In this document: piece after piece, positions 1 to 9,108 of the stretch | Position numbering within the stretch: position 1 is the first letter of the stretch | Layout: each line of letters begins with the position of its first letter | Source of the DNA: Thiocapsa roseilacustris | GTDB lineage: Bacteria > Pseudomonadota > Gammaproteobacteria > Chromatiales > Chromatiaceae | Assembly: GCF_041903755.1 (NCBI RefSeq) | Contig: NZ_JBBWVE010000012.1 | Span: 104,527 to 168,526 of the forward strand | DNA: 64,000 nucleotides | Direction of reading: 5' to 3' | Made by a program: the position numbers and the translations under genes | The notes under the pieces: generated by a model | What the model was told of the DNA's origin: nothing | Seen by the model: the letters and a program-made list of their open reading frames with translations, nothing else | The model's database searches: none

Positions 1-488
1 TCCATCCGGATCGGCAGCCGGCCGGGCTCGTGATTTCCAAAGGACAACGGATCAATCGCTTCGAGACCGCAAAACTTCTGAGCGGCGTAATCTACAACGA
101 CGAGCGCGGCATCCACCTCGTCCGGCGTGGCCGGTTCCAAGATCACCCGCACATCAGCGCCTTGTTGCAGACCGGACCCTATCTCGTGGAAAACGCACGC
201 CCGGTGCGGGGCCTGTCCACCGCCGATCCGCGGCGCCGCACCTTCGTCGCCACGGATTGGCGCGGACACTGGGTCATCGGTGCGACCACGAGCAGTCTCT
301 CCCTCGCCGAGCTCGGGGACATTCTCGCTGTCCCGGACGTCCTAACGCCTTGGAGGGTGGATCGCGCCATCAACCTCGACGGCGGATCCTCGACGGGATT
401 CTTCTTCGAGCGCGGCGCCGACCGGGCTCCCATGACCCTGCAACCCTGGAAACGCGTGCGGAACCTCCTCGGAATCTGCCCGCGTTGA
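1..488 (+). CDS. Phosphodiester glycosidase family protein, 5' end outside window
   Basis: The reading frame is open to the left edge (first full codon at base 3), so this is the C-terminal part of a longer protein; the first internal ATG is at 30. The segment contains 'LLQTGPYLVEN' and, near the end, 'RAINLDGGSSTGFFF'. Both are hallmarks of the NAGPA/DUF2233 phosphodiester glycosidase domain, where the Asp and Gly-Gly-Ser-Ser cluster lie in the active site. Family members remove a sugar from phosphodiester-linked glycans and are often exported; no signal peptide can be judged here because the N-terminus is missing. It ends at a TGA well before the accessory genes and is probably a resident chromosomal gene. 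Confidence 0.75.
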   Translation, partial: HPDRQPAGLVISKGQRINRFETAKLLSGVIYNDERGIHLVRRGRFQDHPHISALLQTGPYLVENARPVRGLSTADPRRRTFVATDWRGHWVIGATTSSLSLAELGDILAVPDVLTPWRVDRAINLDGGSSTGFFFERGADRAPMTLQPWKRVRNLLGICPR

Positions 489-1065
489 TCCGTGCCGAGG
501 GAGCGAAACCGATCGGCCAGCACCCCACTGCGAAGATGGATTCCGGAAAGCGACATCGGCATCGGCACTCGGAGCCCCCAAAGGGCAGGCGCCGGCGATG
601 CCATCACCGGTGCCCGGCGGTAAGCCGACGGTTGCCATGAGTCTGCTCGACTTGGTGGACGCGGTCTGCTGCCAGTCGAGTCGCCGGCATTCGTGGCTCC
701 TCCGCCCCAGGAGCGGTCAGTCGCGGATCCTTGGCACTGCGGCCCGGAAGGGGCGCTATCGGCAATACTGTGGACAGTGGAATTTTGTCCGTCGGAGTCC
801 GCAATCGCCCAGACAGCCGACGGCCGTCCTGCGCAGGAGCGCCACATGCTGTGTCCACCGAACTTAGTGCGCCTGGAAATTCGCACTTATGCTCAGTTAC
901 CACACCGCCCAGCTAGACAAGATGCCTGTGTTATGCTGCGATTCCTTTAAAATAGAGTTCTGCGATGACATTCGGCGGCATATCTTGCGTGCAACGACAT
1001 GCAAGATCTCCCTGTGCCCGCGATTGGATGCCACTTACCATTAATTTTTTGGCTCTTCTGATTGG
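489..1065. other. Non-coding gap before the low-GC two-gene unit
   Basis: No convincing gene. Open frames on both strands here look like high-GC shadows. From about 940 the composition turns AT-rich (runs such as 'taattttttgg' just before 1066), which marks the change into the accessory DNA and may hold the promoter of the following pair. No clear -35/-10 pair could be chosen. Confidence 0.4.
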
Positions 1066-1806
1066 ATGATTTCTCTCAGTCATTTAGTTTGCGGTGTACC
1101 AAGAGGCAATGGTGATCTCGCTATTTGCCTGAAACACCTCGGCTCCACTTTATCCACTCTAGGCGACTATCTGGCTCCGCGCGGTAGAGTGCGTACTGTT
1201 GATAGACTCGTATCTCCGTTTCTCGCTCGTAGTGTCCTAGAAGTTGCATGTACCAGCATCATCGCGCGATGGGATCCGTTCAGAGTCTTAGCTCTAGCAA
1301 AGATTCAATCACAAGGCACCTACGACCCATCTCGTAAGGTCGCGTCCGCAATTCAGTGGTCAGGGGACGTACTAGCCAAAGATCCCGGAGGCGCTAAGCT
1401 TTGGGATAGAGAAAAGAAGCCGGATAACTTTGATCGGGCACTACTTAGTGATCATCAGGATGTAATTCTCTGGCAACCCGCTTTTGCCGTACTCTTAGAC
1501 CACCTCGCCGGTTATTCTGGTGCAAGTCAGTCACTCCAAGATCTCGTTAACATGGAGCCTGCAAGAATAGTCCCGCGTCTAAGGGGTACCGCAAGTAGAC
1601 TCTACTCCCGCGCTTCAAAGGGAATCCACCACGAGTTCGTACTTTCACTTTCCTCATACTACGACGATGCAACGTTAGCCGAGCTTGCAAATGAAACCCT
1701 GTGGCTAAGCGCAACGATGGGGCTTATTATCAATTTTAGCGAGCACGCCGCATTTCCCATCACCCACATTCGCGCAGTGAAGATCTACGAGGAACTCGGG
1801 CTTTGA
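1066..1806 (+). CDS. Unknown protein, first gene of a two-gene ATPase unit
   Basis: A 246-residue protein that I do not recognise. It has no signal peptide, membrane segment or metal-binding cluster. The sequence looks mostly helical, with a His-containing segment near the C-terminus ('KGIHHEFVLSLSSYYDD', 'INFSEHAAFPITHIR'). The start at 1066 has only a weak ribosome binding site, so a later start is possible. Its stop codon overlaps the TTG start of the ATPase gene (TTGA), so the two are translated as a unit and probably act together. Base composition is clearly less GC-rich than the flanking chromosome and ICE genes, which points to horizontal transfer. A defence or plasmid-maintenance role is a guess from the neighbourhood only. 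Confidence 0.7.
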   Translation: MISLSHLVCGVPRGNGDLAICLKHLGSTLSTLGDYLAPRGRVRTVDRLVSPFLARSVLEVACTSIIARWDPFRVLALAKIQSQGTYDPSRKVASAIQWSGDVLAKDPGGAKLWDREKKPDNFDRALLSDHQDVILWQPAFAVLLDHLAGYSGASQSLQDLVNMEPARIVPRLRGTASRLYSRASKGIHHEFVLSLSSYYDDATLAELANETLWLSATMGLIINFSEHAAFPITHIRAVKIYEELGL

Positions 1807-3302
1807 CCGACACTACAAATCACCAGTTGACGGAAGAACGCTCCCTTGTCCTAGCTGCCGAAGAGTGCCGCCCGGAGCTTTTTGATGCAATCCATAAGTT
1901 CTCGGATCATGATCAACGAACGATCCGAAAACTGCGTGCGCACGGGCCCGTCTTGCTTCAGGGGGGGCGCGGCACCGGGAAGAGCGCTTTTATGATCGCG
2001 GCCTCTCGGCAAATGGCTCCGCACAGCCCCGATTCGGATATTCTCGGGTTGTATGTGAGCCTAAGGTATGTGCCCTTGCTCAAGGCGACTGGCGACGCCT
2101 ATGAAAGGCTTTTCTGTCAATGGGTCAGCGGTCGAATCCAACACTCTCTGGCTGACACTCCTTTCGAGTTCTCGGATTCTCAAGATCTAGCGCAGCTCAA
2201 AGCGAATCTATCGGAGTTATCCAAGCGCGCGGATCGACGCGTTGTTCTGCTATTTGACGATGCTGCCCACATTGGACGCGAAACGTCATTGGGCGTTTTC
2301 TTTGACATATTCCGTACTCTTTCCAGTGATTCCATTAGCTGCAAAGCAGCGATTTATCCCGGTGTCACGGAATTTGGCACCAGATTCGACGTCTACAACG
2401 ACGCCAGCCTGATCGATGTTCTCAGATCGCCGGAGCAAGCTGGTTTCTCACAGCTTTTCCTCGATATACTAACTTCACGTTATCCGATACTTACCGGCCA
2501 ACGTGTTACGGGCTTTTCTTTGCATGAACTTGCGGCATTTGTGGGCTCCACCGTTCTTGGCAATGTGCGTGGGTTTGTTTTTGCAGTTAATGATCTATTG
2601 GACCATCTAGAACAAGACGCAAAGATTGGCTATACCGCAGTTGGGCAGTCTTTGCTTAGACTGGCAGCTACTTACTATTGGCCGCTGCTTGAGGAAGTGC
2701 GACCTAAGCTTGGCCGCTACGCGCCAGCCGTAGAGGCGGCGCATGAAATCGCAGATACTCTTTTTCAAGCGTGCGCATCCACTGAAGCCCAATCCGTGAT
2801 TGTACACAGAAAACTGGTTGCAAAATATGCAAAACCATTTGAAATACTAGAGTACGCTGGTTTTCTGACGCGACGAGAAGCTTCTCGTGCACTGAAATCG
2901 GGGGGGCGTGGCCCTAGGTTCGCAGTGAATCTCTGCAATCTACTAGAGCAGACTGCTGGCTCACGCCTTACCGCTAAACTTTTTGAAAATTGGTTGACGA
3001 GAAGCAGCCAGACAATAGAACTCCACGAACGAGGAGAGCAATTCGCAAACATACCGATCCCGGAGCCTGACCCTAACAACAATCTGGAGATCCTTCAACT
3101 ACCGGTAAGCCTCCTGCGTAAGAGTCCTGCGTACCCGTATGGGTTAACGGAGCGCAAACTTGACGTCCTTCAAAACGCTGGTATTCGCACGATAGGCGAG
3201 TTAGCGGAAGCGTCCGATGACGACCTTCTTTCGCTAGAAGGAGTCGGCCCTACTTTCTTGGACCGCTTTCGATCAGTCGTCAGTCAGGCGATCTGGATGT
3301 AG
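1803..3302 (+). CDS. ORC/CDC6-like AAA ATPase with C-terminal helix-hairpin-helix
   Basis: A 499-residue P-loop ATPase. Walker A is 'GGRGTGKS' at residues 54-61 and Walker B is 'VVLLFDDAAH' near residue 150, followed by a long helical region. The last 45 residues (from 'LTERKLDVLQNAGIRTIGEL' to the end) look like a helix-hairpin-helix or RNA polymerase alpha C-terminal type DNA-binding fold, including 'LEGVGPTFLDRF'. Such N-terminal ATPases are often labelled ORC-CDC6 family in bacterial accessory regions. The start is TTG at 1803, overlapping the stop of the upstream gene, which implies translational coupling. The ATPase plus DNA-binding tail suggests a DNA-acting machine whose partner is the upstream unknown protein. 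Lower GC than its surroundings supports acquisition by transfer. The exact function is unknown. Confidence 0.75.
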   Translation: MTDTTNHQLTEERSLVLAAEECRPELFDAIHKFSDHDQRTIRKLRAHGPVLLQGGRGTGKSAFMIAASRQMAPHSPDSDILGLYVSLRYVPLLKATGDAYERLFCQWVSGRIQHSLADTPFEFSDSQDLAQLKANLSELSKRADRRVVLLFDDAAHIGRETSLGVFFDIFRTLSSDSISCKAAIYPGVTEFGTRFDVYNDASLIDVLRSPEQAGFSQLFLDILTSRYPILTGQRVTGFSLHELAAFVGSTVLGNVRGFVFAVNDLLDHLEQDAKIGYTAVGQSLLRLAATYYWPLLEEVRPKLGRYAPAVEAAHEIADTLFQACASTEAQSVIVHRKLVAKYAKPFEILEYAGFLTRREASRALKSGGRGPRFAVNLCNLLEQTAGSRLTAKLFENWLTRSSQTIELHERGEQFANIPIPEPDPNNNLEILQLPVSLLRKSPAYPYGLTERKLDVLQNAGIRTIGELAEASDDDLLSLEGVGPTFLDRFRSVVSQAIWM

Positions 3303-3817
3303 ATTGTGATTCCTGTCACATCAGCAAGGATCTCGGAACGGGAGGTGTCTGCAGGAGAGAGAGCAATTTGAGTTTATTTGATTTGATCGACCACATGGAT
3401 AGCTCGACGGCCGGTATTGGCTCTTGAGCAGTCAGTGTGAGCGAGGTACCCAGAGTCCGCCTCGCGTAGTTCAGTAGCCCGACCTGGATCGTGGAATAGG
3501 CGCTCCGCCCCATTACCTGTCACCCAACTCTGGGGGCGATCAGGAAGGACTCTGCCATTGCAAACGCTAGCGCTTCGTAGGTCGGCGTCTGCAGTGGCCT
3601 GCTCAGCCTGCAGCCGCCGCTTTCATGAGTTACGTGTACTTTCCACAGTAATGTTTCTCAGAATTTCGAATCATTGATTATCGCTCTATGCTGGATCCTC
3701 AATGCTCGTCGAGAGGTTCATAGAATCCATTTCTTACGGAATTTTCGGGAGATGGTTCCGGGCGTTCTGATGTTGTTGGCGCGCCTTTGATGCAAAGCGA
3801 ACACCTGCGACTACTAC
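3303..3817. other. Non-coding gap, nothing assigned
   Basis: 515 bases separating the ATPase pair from the large nuclease-STAND gene. A 65-codon minus-strand frame (3316-3513) has no supporting features. The region from 3630 to 3720 is AT-rich and could hold a promoter for the next gene, but no confident element was found. Confidence 0.35.
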
Positions 3818-6800
3818 ATGACCACCCACTTGCTATCCGAAACGACTGAGAACCTCCTCAGCAGACAGAAAGCAATCTTGCAAGAGGATCTAACATCCGG
3901 AGCGTTTGAGAAACTGACGGCGGCGTTGCTCAGCGAGCTACTGGGAGTGACGATCGCCGTTGCCAAGTCTGGCTTCCAACATGGAGGGGACGCAGGACCA
4001 AGCGGTCGTCAAGGGCGGCGATTCCGTATCGAGACCAAACGTTACGGCGACACAACCAGCCTCAGCGCCCGCGAGTTACTCGGCGAAATCGACCACGCCG
4101 TGAAGAATGATCCCGCTATTGAGGCATGGTTTCTTACAGCCACCCGATCCGTACCGGAACAACTTGAGCAAGATCTGCTATGGAAAAGTGACGCACTCGG
4201 TCTTCCCATCGCAGTCATCGACTGGAAATCGGACGGGTTTCCAGCTCTCGCTGCGCTCTGCACTTCCGCTCCCCATGTCATCAAGACGATGGTTTCGAAG
4301 GAGGCAGGAGACCTCGCCCAAAGCTTGGCGTCGGAGGGGGAGGACGCCCTCTCATCGCTGAGACGCGATCTCGAGAGCTGGAATCTCGGTTTTGAACGCC
4401 TGCGCGCCTTGTCGCTCGAACGGCTGACCACAGTCTGGACCACGCCAACGACCTCGATGGCGGCGCTCGGTCAGGACGCGGCGGGCGGCCACCATCCCGG
4501 GACCATCCGGCGGCAACGGCCCTTCGCCGCCCTTTCCGCATGGTGGAGCGGTCGAGAGATGGTCGATGCACCGGCTGCGGTGGTTGGATGGGAAGGGGTC
4601 GGCAAGACTTGGGCGGCACTGGATTGGCTGACCGATCGGCAGGCAGAGATGCCTATCGTCCTGGTGGTTCCATCCAGTGCAGTTGCTGAGATTGCGAGTG
4701 TCTCACTTCCCGCCGTCAAACGTTTTGTCGGTGAGCGCCTATACGAGCTGACCGAAGCGCGGGACGCCAAGCATTGGCAGATGCGCTTCGATCGACTTTT
4801 GCAACGGCCCCTCGACGAGGGGCCTGTTCTTACCTTCCTGTTCGATGGCATGAACCAGGAGCCGTCTGTGCACTGGCATGGCCTCATTCGGATTTTTCAA
4901 GACACGGTATTCTCGTGTCGAGTCCGACTCATCCTGACGACCCGTCACCTGCACTTCACGGACAAGTTGTCGTCGCTACGTGGCCTGATCACAGCGCCCG
5001 AGGTCATCGCCGTCGATCCCTACGACGATGCCCCTGGCGGCGAACTCGACCAGCGCCTTAAGGCGGAAGGCTTGAGCAGAGACGATCTGCATGAAGATCT
5101 CGTCCCTCTGGCACGGACGCCGCGTCTGTTCAATCTGGTGGTCCGCTTTCGCGATCGTCTGGTGGATGCCGGCCAAGTGACTGTGCATCGGCTTCTATGG
5201 GAATACGGACGTGACACGCTGGGAGTTCGCGCGGGCAAATCATTCAGCGAGGAGGCATGGCACGACTGGCTGCAGGAGGTAGCGCGGCGATATTTAGATG
5301 GTACGCGGAACTACAATCTGTGCGAACTCGGTCAAACAGTCGCCCGCCTTGACCTGACGCCTACAGACACGTTTCGACGTCTAAGCGACATCGCCGATGC
5401 GCAGTTTGCGACAAGCAGAACTGCGACGTGCATCGAGTTCACTCCCACCCTCGTGACGCACGCGCTGGCTGCTGCCCTGCTCACCGATATCGATGAAGTT
5501 AGGGTTCAGGATCATGCTGCCGTCGAGCGACGTCTTGTGGAATGGCTCGATCCCATCCAGAGCTTGGACGAAAAGGCCGAGATTCTTAGGGCGGCGGTCT
5601 CGATTCTGCTCGAACGGGATGCCGAGCCGCCGTCTGCGATAATTTCCAGCTTTGTCTTCGAATGGCTACATTCGCAGAACATCCCCGACGAGCACCGCAG
5701 TGAGCTTGTCCGCATCGCAGCACCGCTCTGCGACGCCCTGCTTGATACGATCGGGCGGCATGGCGACGGAACGCGCACGTCCGCTAGGCTCTGGGCAGTG
5801 AACGCACTACGCTCGGTACCTCGCGCCGACATGGACACCCTAACCAAGATTGTGGATCGTGCGATCCGCTGGCTACGCGTCGTGTCGAGGGATGTAGACC
5901 CGCCGAATGGAAGGCACGTCGATTCGGAAAGGGCGCGCGCGAACCGTCTTCTGACGCGAATCGGGTCCGATGCAGATGGGGCGCGTACTGTACTAGAAGC
6001 ACGTCTAGTGTTTGTCGAGCGCCACTCTGACGCCGCAGCCGCGACAATACCATCCTTACTTGAAGGTTTCCCGCTGGCGATGGCAGTGCCCGTCTTTGAG
6101 GCTGCCGCGCTAGTCATGGCGATCCGTGGACGCGTAGATTATTGGGACGCTCTCAAATGGATGTGCTTGCTTAATGACGTCGACTTCAATGCGACGGCAG
6201 GCGCACTGCGGAGGAGATCAGCCGAGATTGCCGCACTGACTCCCGAAGCCGGCATCCATCCCGAACTACCCCTCCGCATGGCTGCGTTGCTATTGTGGCT
6301 GTCGGGGAATGAGGATGACGAGGCGGCCGCCGCGCGCTTGAACCCCCAACTCGACCAAGTCTTGTCTTACGCGCGTGACTATGCGGCGAACCCCGCGGAA
6401 AGCTGGTTCATGCTGGAACGACGCCACGCCGAACAGGTTCTGAGCGATAAGGCTATCGCATTGCACCGGAGGATCGACCGGACAAAGCGCTTCTTTTCCG
6501 ATCCGAACTTCTTTCCGCCGGCCGACTTCTGCAAGGAGATCCGGGAGCATGCGGCCGGCTTTGACGTTTCGGCGCTGGACAATAGCCGGTCGTATACCAT
6601 CGAGAATCATGCATTCAGGGCTCTCGCACCCGTACTTGCGCGATGCGCACCGGACGCGCTTGCCCATCTCCTGCGCAGGAAAATGGCAGGGTTCGCGTCG
6701 AGGCCGGCCGAGCAACGCTACGCAACTGCGGTACATGCCCCCGAACAGCTTCTGCTGGTGAACGAAGAGTGCGCTGCGGCGGCGCGCGTGCTTCGGGTAA

Positions 6801-7198
6801 ATCACCTGGAGCACGATGAGAACAATGAGTTACTCGCCGCCACTCGACTGCTGGTTCTCGAGATTCTAGATCTGGCTGCACCGGATCAAATCATCGCCAT
6901 CATTGATACGGACCTCAAAGACCTTCTCGAGGATCTCGCCAATGTCCTTAAGCCCCTGTCGAGCGAGGAGGCCGATTCGCTCATTCGGTACTATGCTGCC
7001 GGGACAATGAAGCAGATCTCCGACTTGGTTCGGTTGCTCTCTGAATCCGCGACCGACCTGAACCAAGAGGCTTGGCAATGGTTGGCCTCCCTCGCGAGGG
7101 TCGAAGGGTTCAAGTACCGGGGCGCCGTGTTCAAGATGCTCAACGCGACCGATCCCCAACGCTTCGGCCGGGCGCTCTCGGATGCAGGCTGGAAATAG
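3818..7198 (+). CDS. PD-(D/E)XK nuclease-STAND NTPase, N-terminal 1126 residues of a gene split by an amber codon
   Basis: The N-terminal domain carries a restriction-endonuclease-like signature: 'FEKLTAALL' (residues 30-38), Asp58 in 'HGGDAG' and Glu72-x-Lys74 in 'FRIETKRY', the D...ExK core of PD-(D/E)XK (Mrr-type) nucleases. A P-loop NTPase follows: Walker A 'GWEGVGKT' near residues 257-264 and Walker B 'LTFLFDGMNQ' near 340. The remainder is a long helical, repeat-like array typical of STAND sensors. This resembles antiviral STAND (Avs-like) effector-NTPase-sensor proteins. The TAG at 7196-7198 lies in the middle of the sensor region, and the same frame continues as the next feature, so the protein is probably a truncated form of a 1557-residue protein. 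Whether the first part works alone is not known. Confidence 0.75.
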   Translation: MTTHLLSETTENLLSRQKAILQEDLTSGAFEKLTAALLSELLGVTIAVAKSGFQHGGDAGPSGRQGRRFRIETKRYGDTTSLSARELLGEIDHAVKNDPAIEAWFLTATRSVPEQLEQDLLWKSDALGLPIAVIDWKSDGFPALAALCTSAPHVIKTMVSKEAGDLAQSLASEGEDALSSLRRDLESWNLGFERLRALSLERLTTVWTTPTTSMAALGQDAAGGHHPGTIRRQRPFAALSAWWSGREMVDAPAAVVGWEGVGKTWAALDWLTDRQAEMPIVLVVPSSAVAEIASVSLPAVKRFVGERLYELTEARDAKHWQMRFDRLLQRPLDEGPVLTFLFDGMNQEPSVHWHGLIRIFQDTVFSCRVRLILTTRHLHFTDKLSSLRGLITAPEVIAVDPYDDAPGGELDQRLKAEGLSRDDLHEDLVPLARTPRLFNLVVRFRDRLVDAGQVTVHRLLWEYGRDTLGVRAGKSFSEEAWHDWLQEVARRYLDGTRNYNLCELGQTVARLDLTPTDTFRRLSDIADAQFATSRTATCIEFTPTLVTHALAAALLTDIDEVRVQDHAAVERRLVEWLDPIQSLDEKAEILRAAVSILLERDAEPPSAIISSFVFEWLHSQNIPDEHRSELVRIAAPLCDALLDTIGRHGDGTRTSARLWAVNALRSVPRADMDTLTKIVDRAIRWLRVVSRDVDPPNGRHVDSERARANRLLTRIGSDADGARTVLEARLVFVERHSDAAAATIPSLLEGFPLAMAVPVFEAAALVMAIRGRVDYWDALKWMCLLNDVDFNATAGALRRRSAEIAALTPEAGIHPELPLRMAALLLWLSGNEDDEAAAARLNPQLDQVLSYARDYAANPAESWFMLERRHAEQVLSDKAIALHRRIDRTKRFFSDPNFFPPADFCKEIREHAAGFDVSALDNSRSYTIENHAFRALAPVLARCAPDALAHLLRRKMAGFASRPAEQRYATAVHAPEQLLLVNEECAAAARVLRVNHLEHDENNELLAATRLLVLEILDLAAPDQIIAIIDTDLKDLLEDLANVLKPLSSEEADSLIRYYAAGTMKQISDLVRLLSESATDLNQEAWQWLASLARVEGFKYRGAVFKMLNATDPQRFGRALSDAGWK

Positions 7199-7213
7199 CA
7201 ACCCGACGAGGAT

Positions 7214-8491
7214 ATGTGGTGCAACCACTATGGTTCTCTGGCGCTGATTGCCGGCACGTCCGGGCTCCCCTTCGAGCAGAGCATCTCATCGATCGCGCCG
7301 TGGCTTCTGCTGAGGGCGGTCGTGGTGCGTGGCGGATCGGCGGCGGATGCGCATCTCGCGGCCGAGCTCTTCGGTGCGATTCTGGGTATTCCTGTGGCGG
7401 AGGCCCCCGATCTCGGATCGGACATTTCGGTCAACAGCGAACAGCGCATGATCGACCCGTTCAGTTTTTCAATCACAATCCGGCAGGAGGGCGAAGATGA
7501 TCCATTCGCCGCATTACGACTTGCGGCAATGGACCCGGAGAAGCTGCACGAAGTCCGTCAGCGGGCCGTCGACACGGCCGTGAGCCGCATCAATGCGGCC
7601 CTAACTTCCGGTGCGAGCCTCTACCTTCATAACGTCGATGCATCGGACTTCGTACCGATCATCAAGTATGAGCCGGCAGCGATCACGAGTTGGCTGGAAG
7701 GTGCAGAAAGTGTTACCGCCGACTTCAAGCGCCGTGTGTGGCTCGCTGAAGGTGTCTACCTGGCACTCTGCGACGCGCTCTTGTCTTGGTCAACCGACCA
7801 AGCTAAGACCTTATGGAATGGTCTCCGCAAGGCTCTGGTGACCCGCTATCTGGGAAAGGCGCGGGTCGACGAGACGATCAACATGCTCTTCCGTTCATCA
7901 AGCGTACCCGAAGTGCTTCGCGAGGAACTGCTCAGCCTGACCCGGACGAACACTGACCAGGGGTTGCTTGAACTCGCCATCGCAGCAAGCACGAACGGAG
8001 CGTGGGCGTGGCTCGATCAGGTTATCGCCACCGATTTGGCTTCCGGCGTCGTCTGGCGCGAGCAGCGCGCCGGCAAACTCGCCGGATTTACCACGGGCAA
8101 CGACCTGCCCGTTTCTGGGGCTTGGCCCGAGGGCCAAGCGGAGGACCTCCGGACCTCCCGGCAGAGGGAGACAGCACACTGGCGGCACAAGGAAGCCTGC
8201 GCTCGACACTGGTGGAACGTCTACTGGCATGAAGCGTCCGACGTCGATGCCTATGCTGCCTGGGTGCTTTTCTTGGAAACCGCCGACCGACGGGCGTACA
8301 AGTGGATGGCCTTCAAAGAAGGAGTGGTGGACCGCGCGGCCACTACCACTCAACGGCGGCTGGCGCACTTCCGTTTGAACGAGGGCAAGCTGAAATCAGT
8401 GATGGGCAAGCAGGAAAAGCAGTTGGACCAGCAGTTCCTGGGACGAAAAATCATTGAGGGGATCGGGCCCTGGGGAAAGGAAAGCGATTGA
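7214..8491 (+). CDS. C-terminal part of the split nuclease-STAND protein
   Basis: The same reading frame as the preceding gene, beginning 15 bases after its TAG. Only six codons, including the amber codon, lie between the last sense codon of the first part and the ATG at 7214. The frame stays open for 425 residues, with no other disruption. The opening 'NHYGSLALIAGTSGLPFEQ' continues the sensor-like helical array rather than starting a new domain, and there is no signal peptide or independent motif. 'GACGAGG' lies very close to ATG 7214, so reinitiation after the stop is conceivable. The simplest reading is one gene, 3818-8491, with a nonsense mutation; readthrough or a sequencing error are alternatives. 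Confidence 0.6.
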   Translation: MWCNHYGSLALIAGTSGLPFEQSISSIAPWLLLRAVVVRGGSAADAHLAAELFGAILGIPVAEAPDLGSDISVNSEQRMIDPFSFSITIRQEGEDDPFAALRLAAMDPEKLHEVRQRAVDTAVSRINAALTSGASLYLHNVDASDFVPIIKYEPAAITSWLEGAESVTADFKRRVWLAEGVYLALCDALLSWSTDQAKTLWNGLRKALVTRYLGKARVDETINMLFRSSSVPEVLREELLSLTRTNTDQGLLELAIAASTNGAWAWLDQVIATDLASGVVWREQRAGKLAGFTTGNDLPVSGAWPEGQAEDLRTSRQRETAHWRHKEACARHWWNVYWHEASDVDAYAAWVLFLETADRRAYKWMAFKEGVVDRAATTTQRRLAHFRLNEGKLKSVMGKQEKQLDQQFLGRKIIEGIGPWGKESD

Positions 8492-9108
8492 CTGCGCAGC
8501 GTATGCCCCTTTCGTCATCACGGGTCCGGAGCATGATCGAATGCGATCCGGATATTTCAATTTGCGGAGAAACCCGGCAAACCACAAAATCGCGAGCGTT
8601 GTTCCCGTCTCGACAGCCTTTTGTCCGCGATGACCGGTTTCCGTTGTTGTGTTGCCAGACGGTGCGGCACAGTGAGTGTCAGCTCAGGGTCGTGACTTGT
8701 CACTGGTTGAAGCGCGAGGGACTTTCCGCTACCAGGATCGAACGGTCACTCGTGGTCTCTCCGGCACTCACCGGTTGCGGGGCCAAGCGGCACTGGGCTG
8801 GCTCGCCCCACTGACCCGGAGAGCAGCAGTGGGGACGCCCGACGGCCGAGCCTGTGCGCCTTGGATATTGGCCGGCCGCTGATCTGCAGCCCTTCGAGCA
8901 CCGCGTTCCTGCGGGACCGGATCGAAGAGAGCGGGACTCGCGACAAGCCCGGTCTCGGTCTATGGTGATCGTTCGGAGCACAGAGCAACTCCGACCGAAT
9001 AGGGCTATATGCCTGAATCCGAGGAGACTCTCGAGCTTACACGGGGCGATTTGTCGAGTAGATGCGCCCCCGCCGCACCGAGATCCGCACAGCACAGGAG
9101 GCCAACCG
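8492..9108. other. Non-coding gap, nothing assigned apart from a ribosome binding site
   Basis: About 615 bases between the STAND gene and the hydrolase gene. Open frames here (for example 8488-8814) lack homology-like patterns. The only element I can support is 'AGGAG' at 9096-9100, eight bases before the ATG at 9109, which sets the start of the hydrolase. Confidence 0.4.

Noticed and set aside
3316..3513. 65-codon minus-strand frame in the gap after the ATPase gene
   Set aside because: No ribosome binding site or domain pattern, and isolated.
7190..7210. Programmed amber readthrough at the TAG in the STAND gene
   Set aside because: The base after TAG starts CAA, which recalls a viral readthrough context, but the rest of that context is missing and no bacterial precedent was identified; a mutation or sequence error is simpler.
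8488..8814. 108-codon frame overlapping the end of the STAND gene
   Set aside because: Starts GA-overlapped, but composition is irregular and no motif; nothing supports translation.
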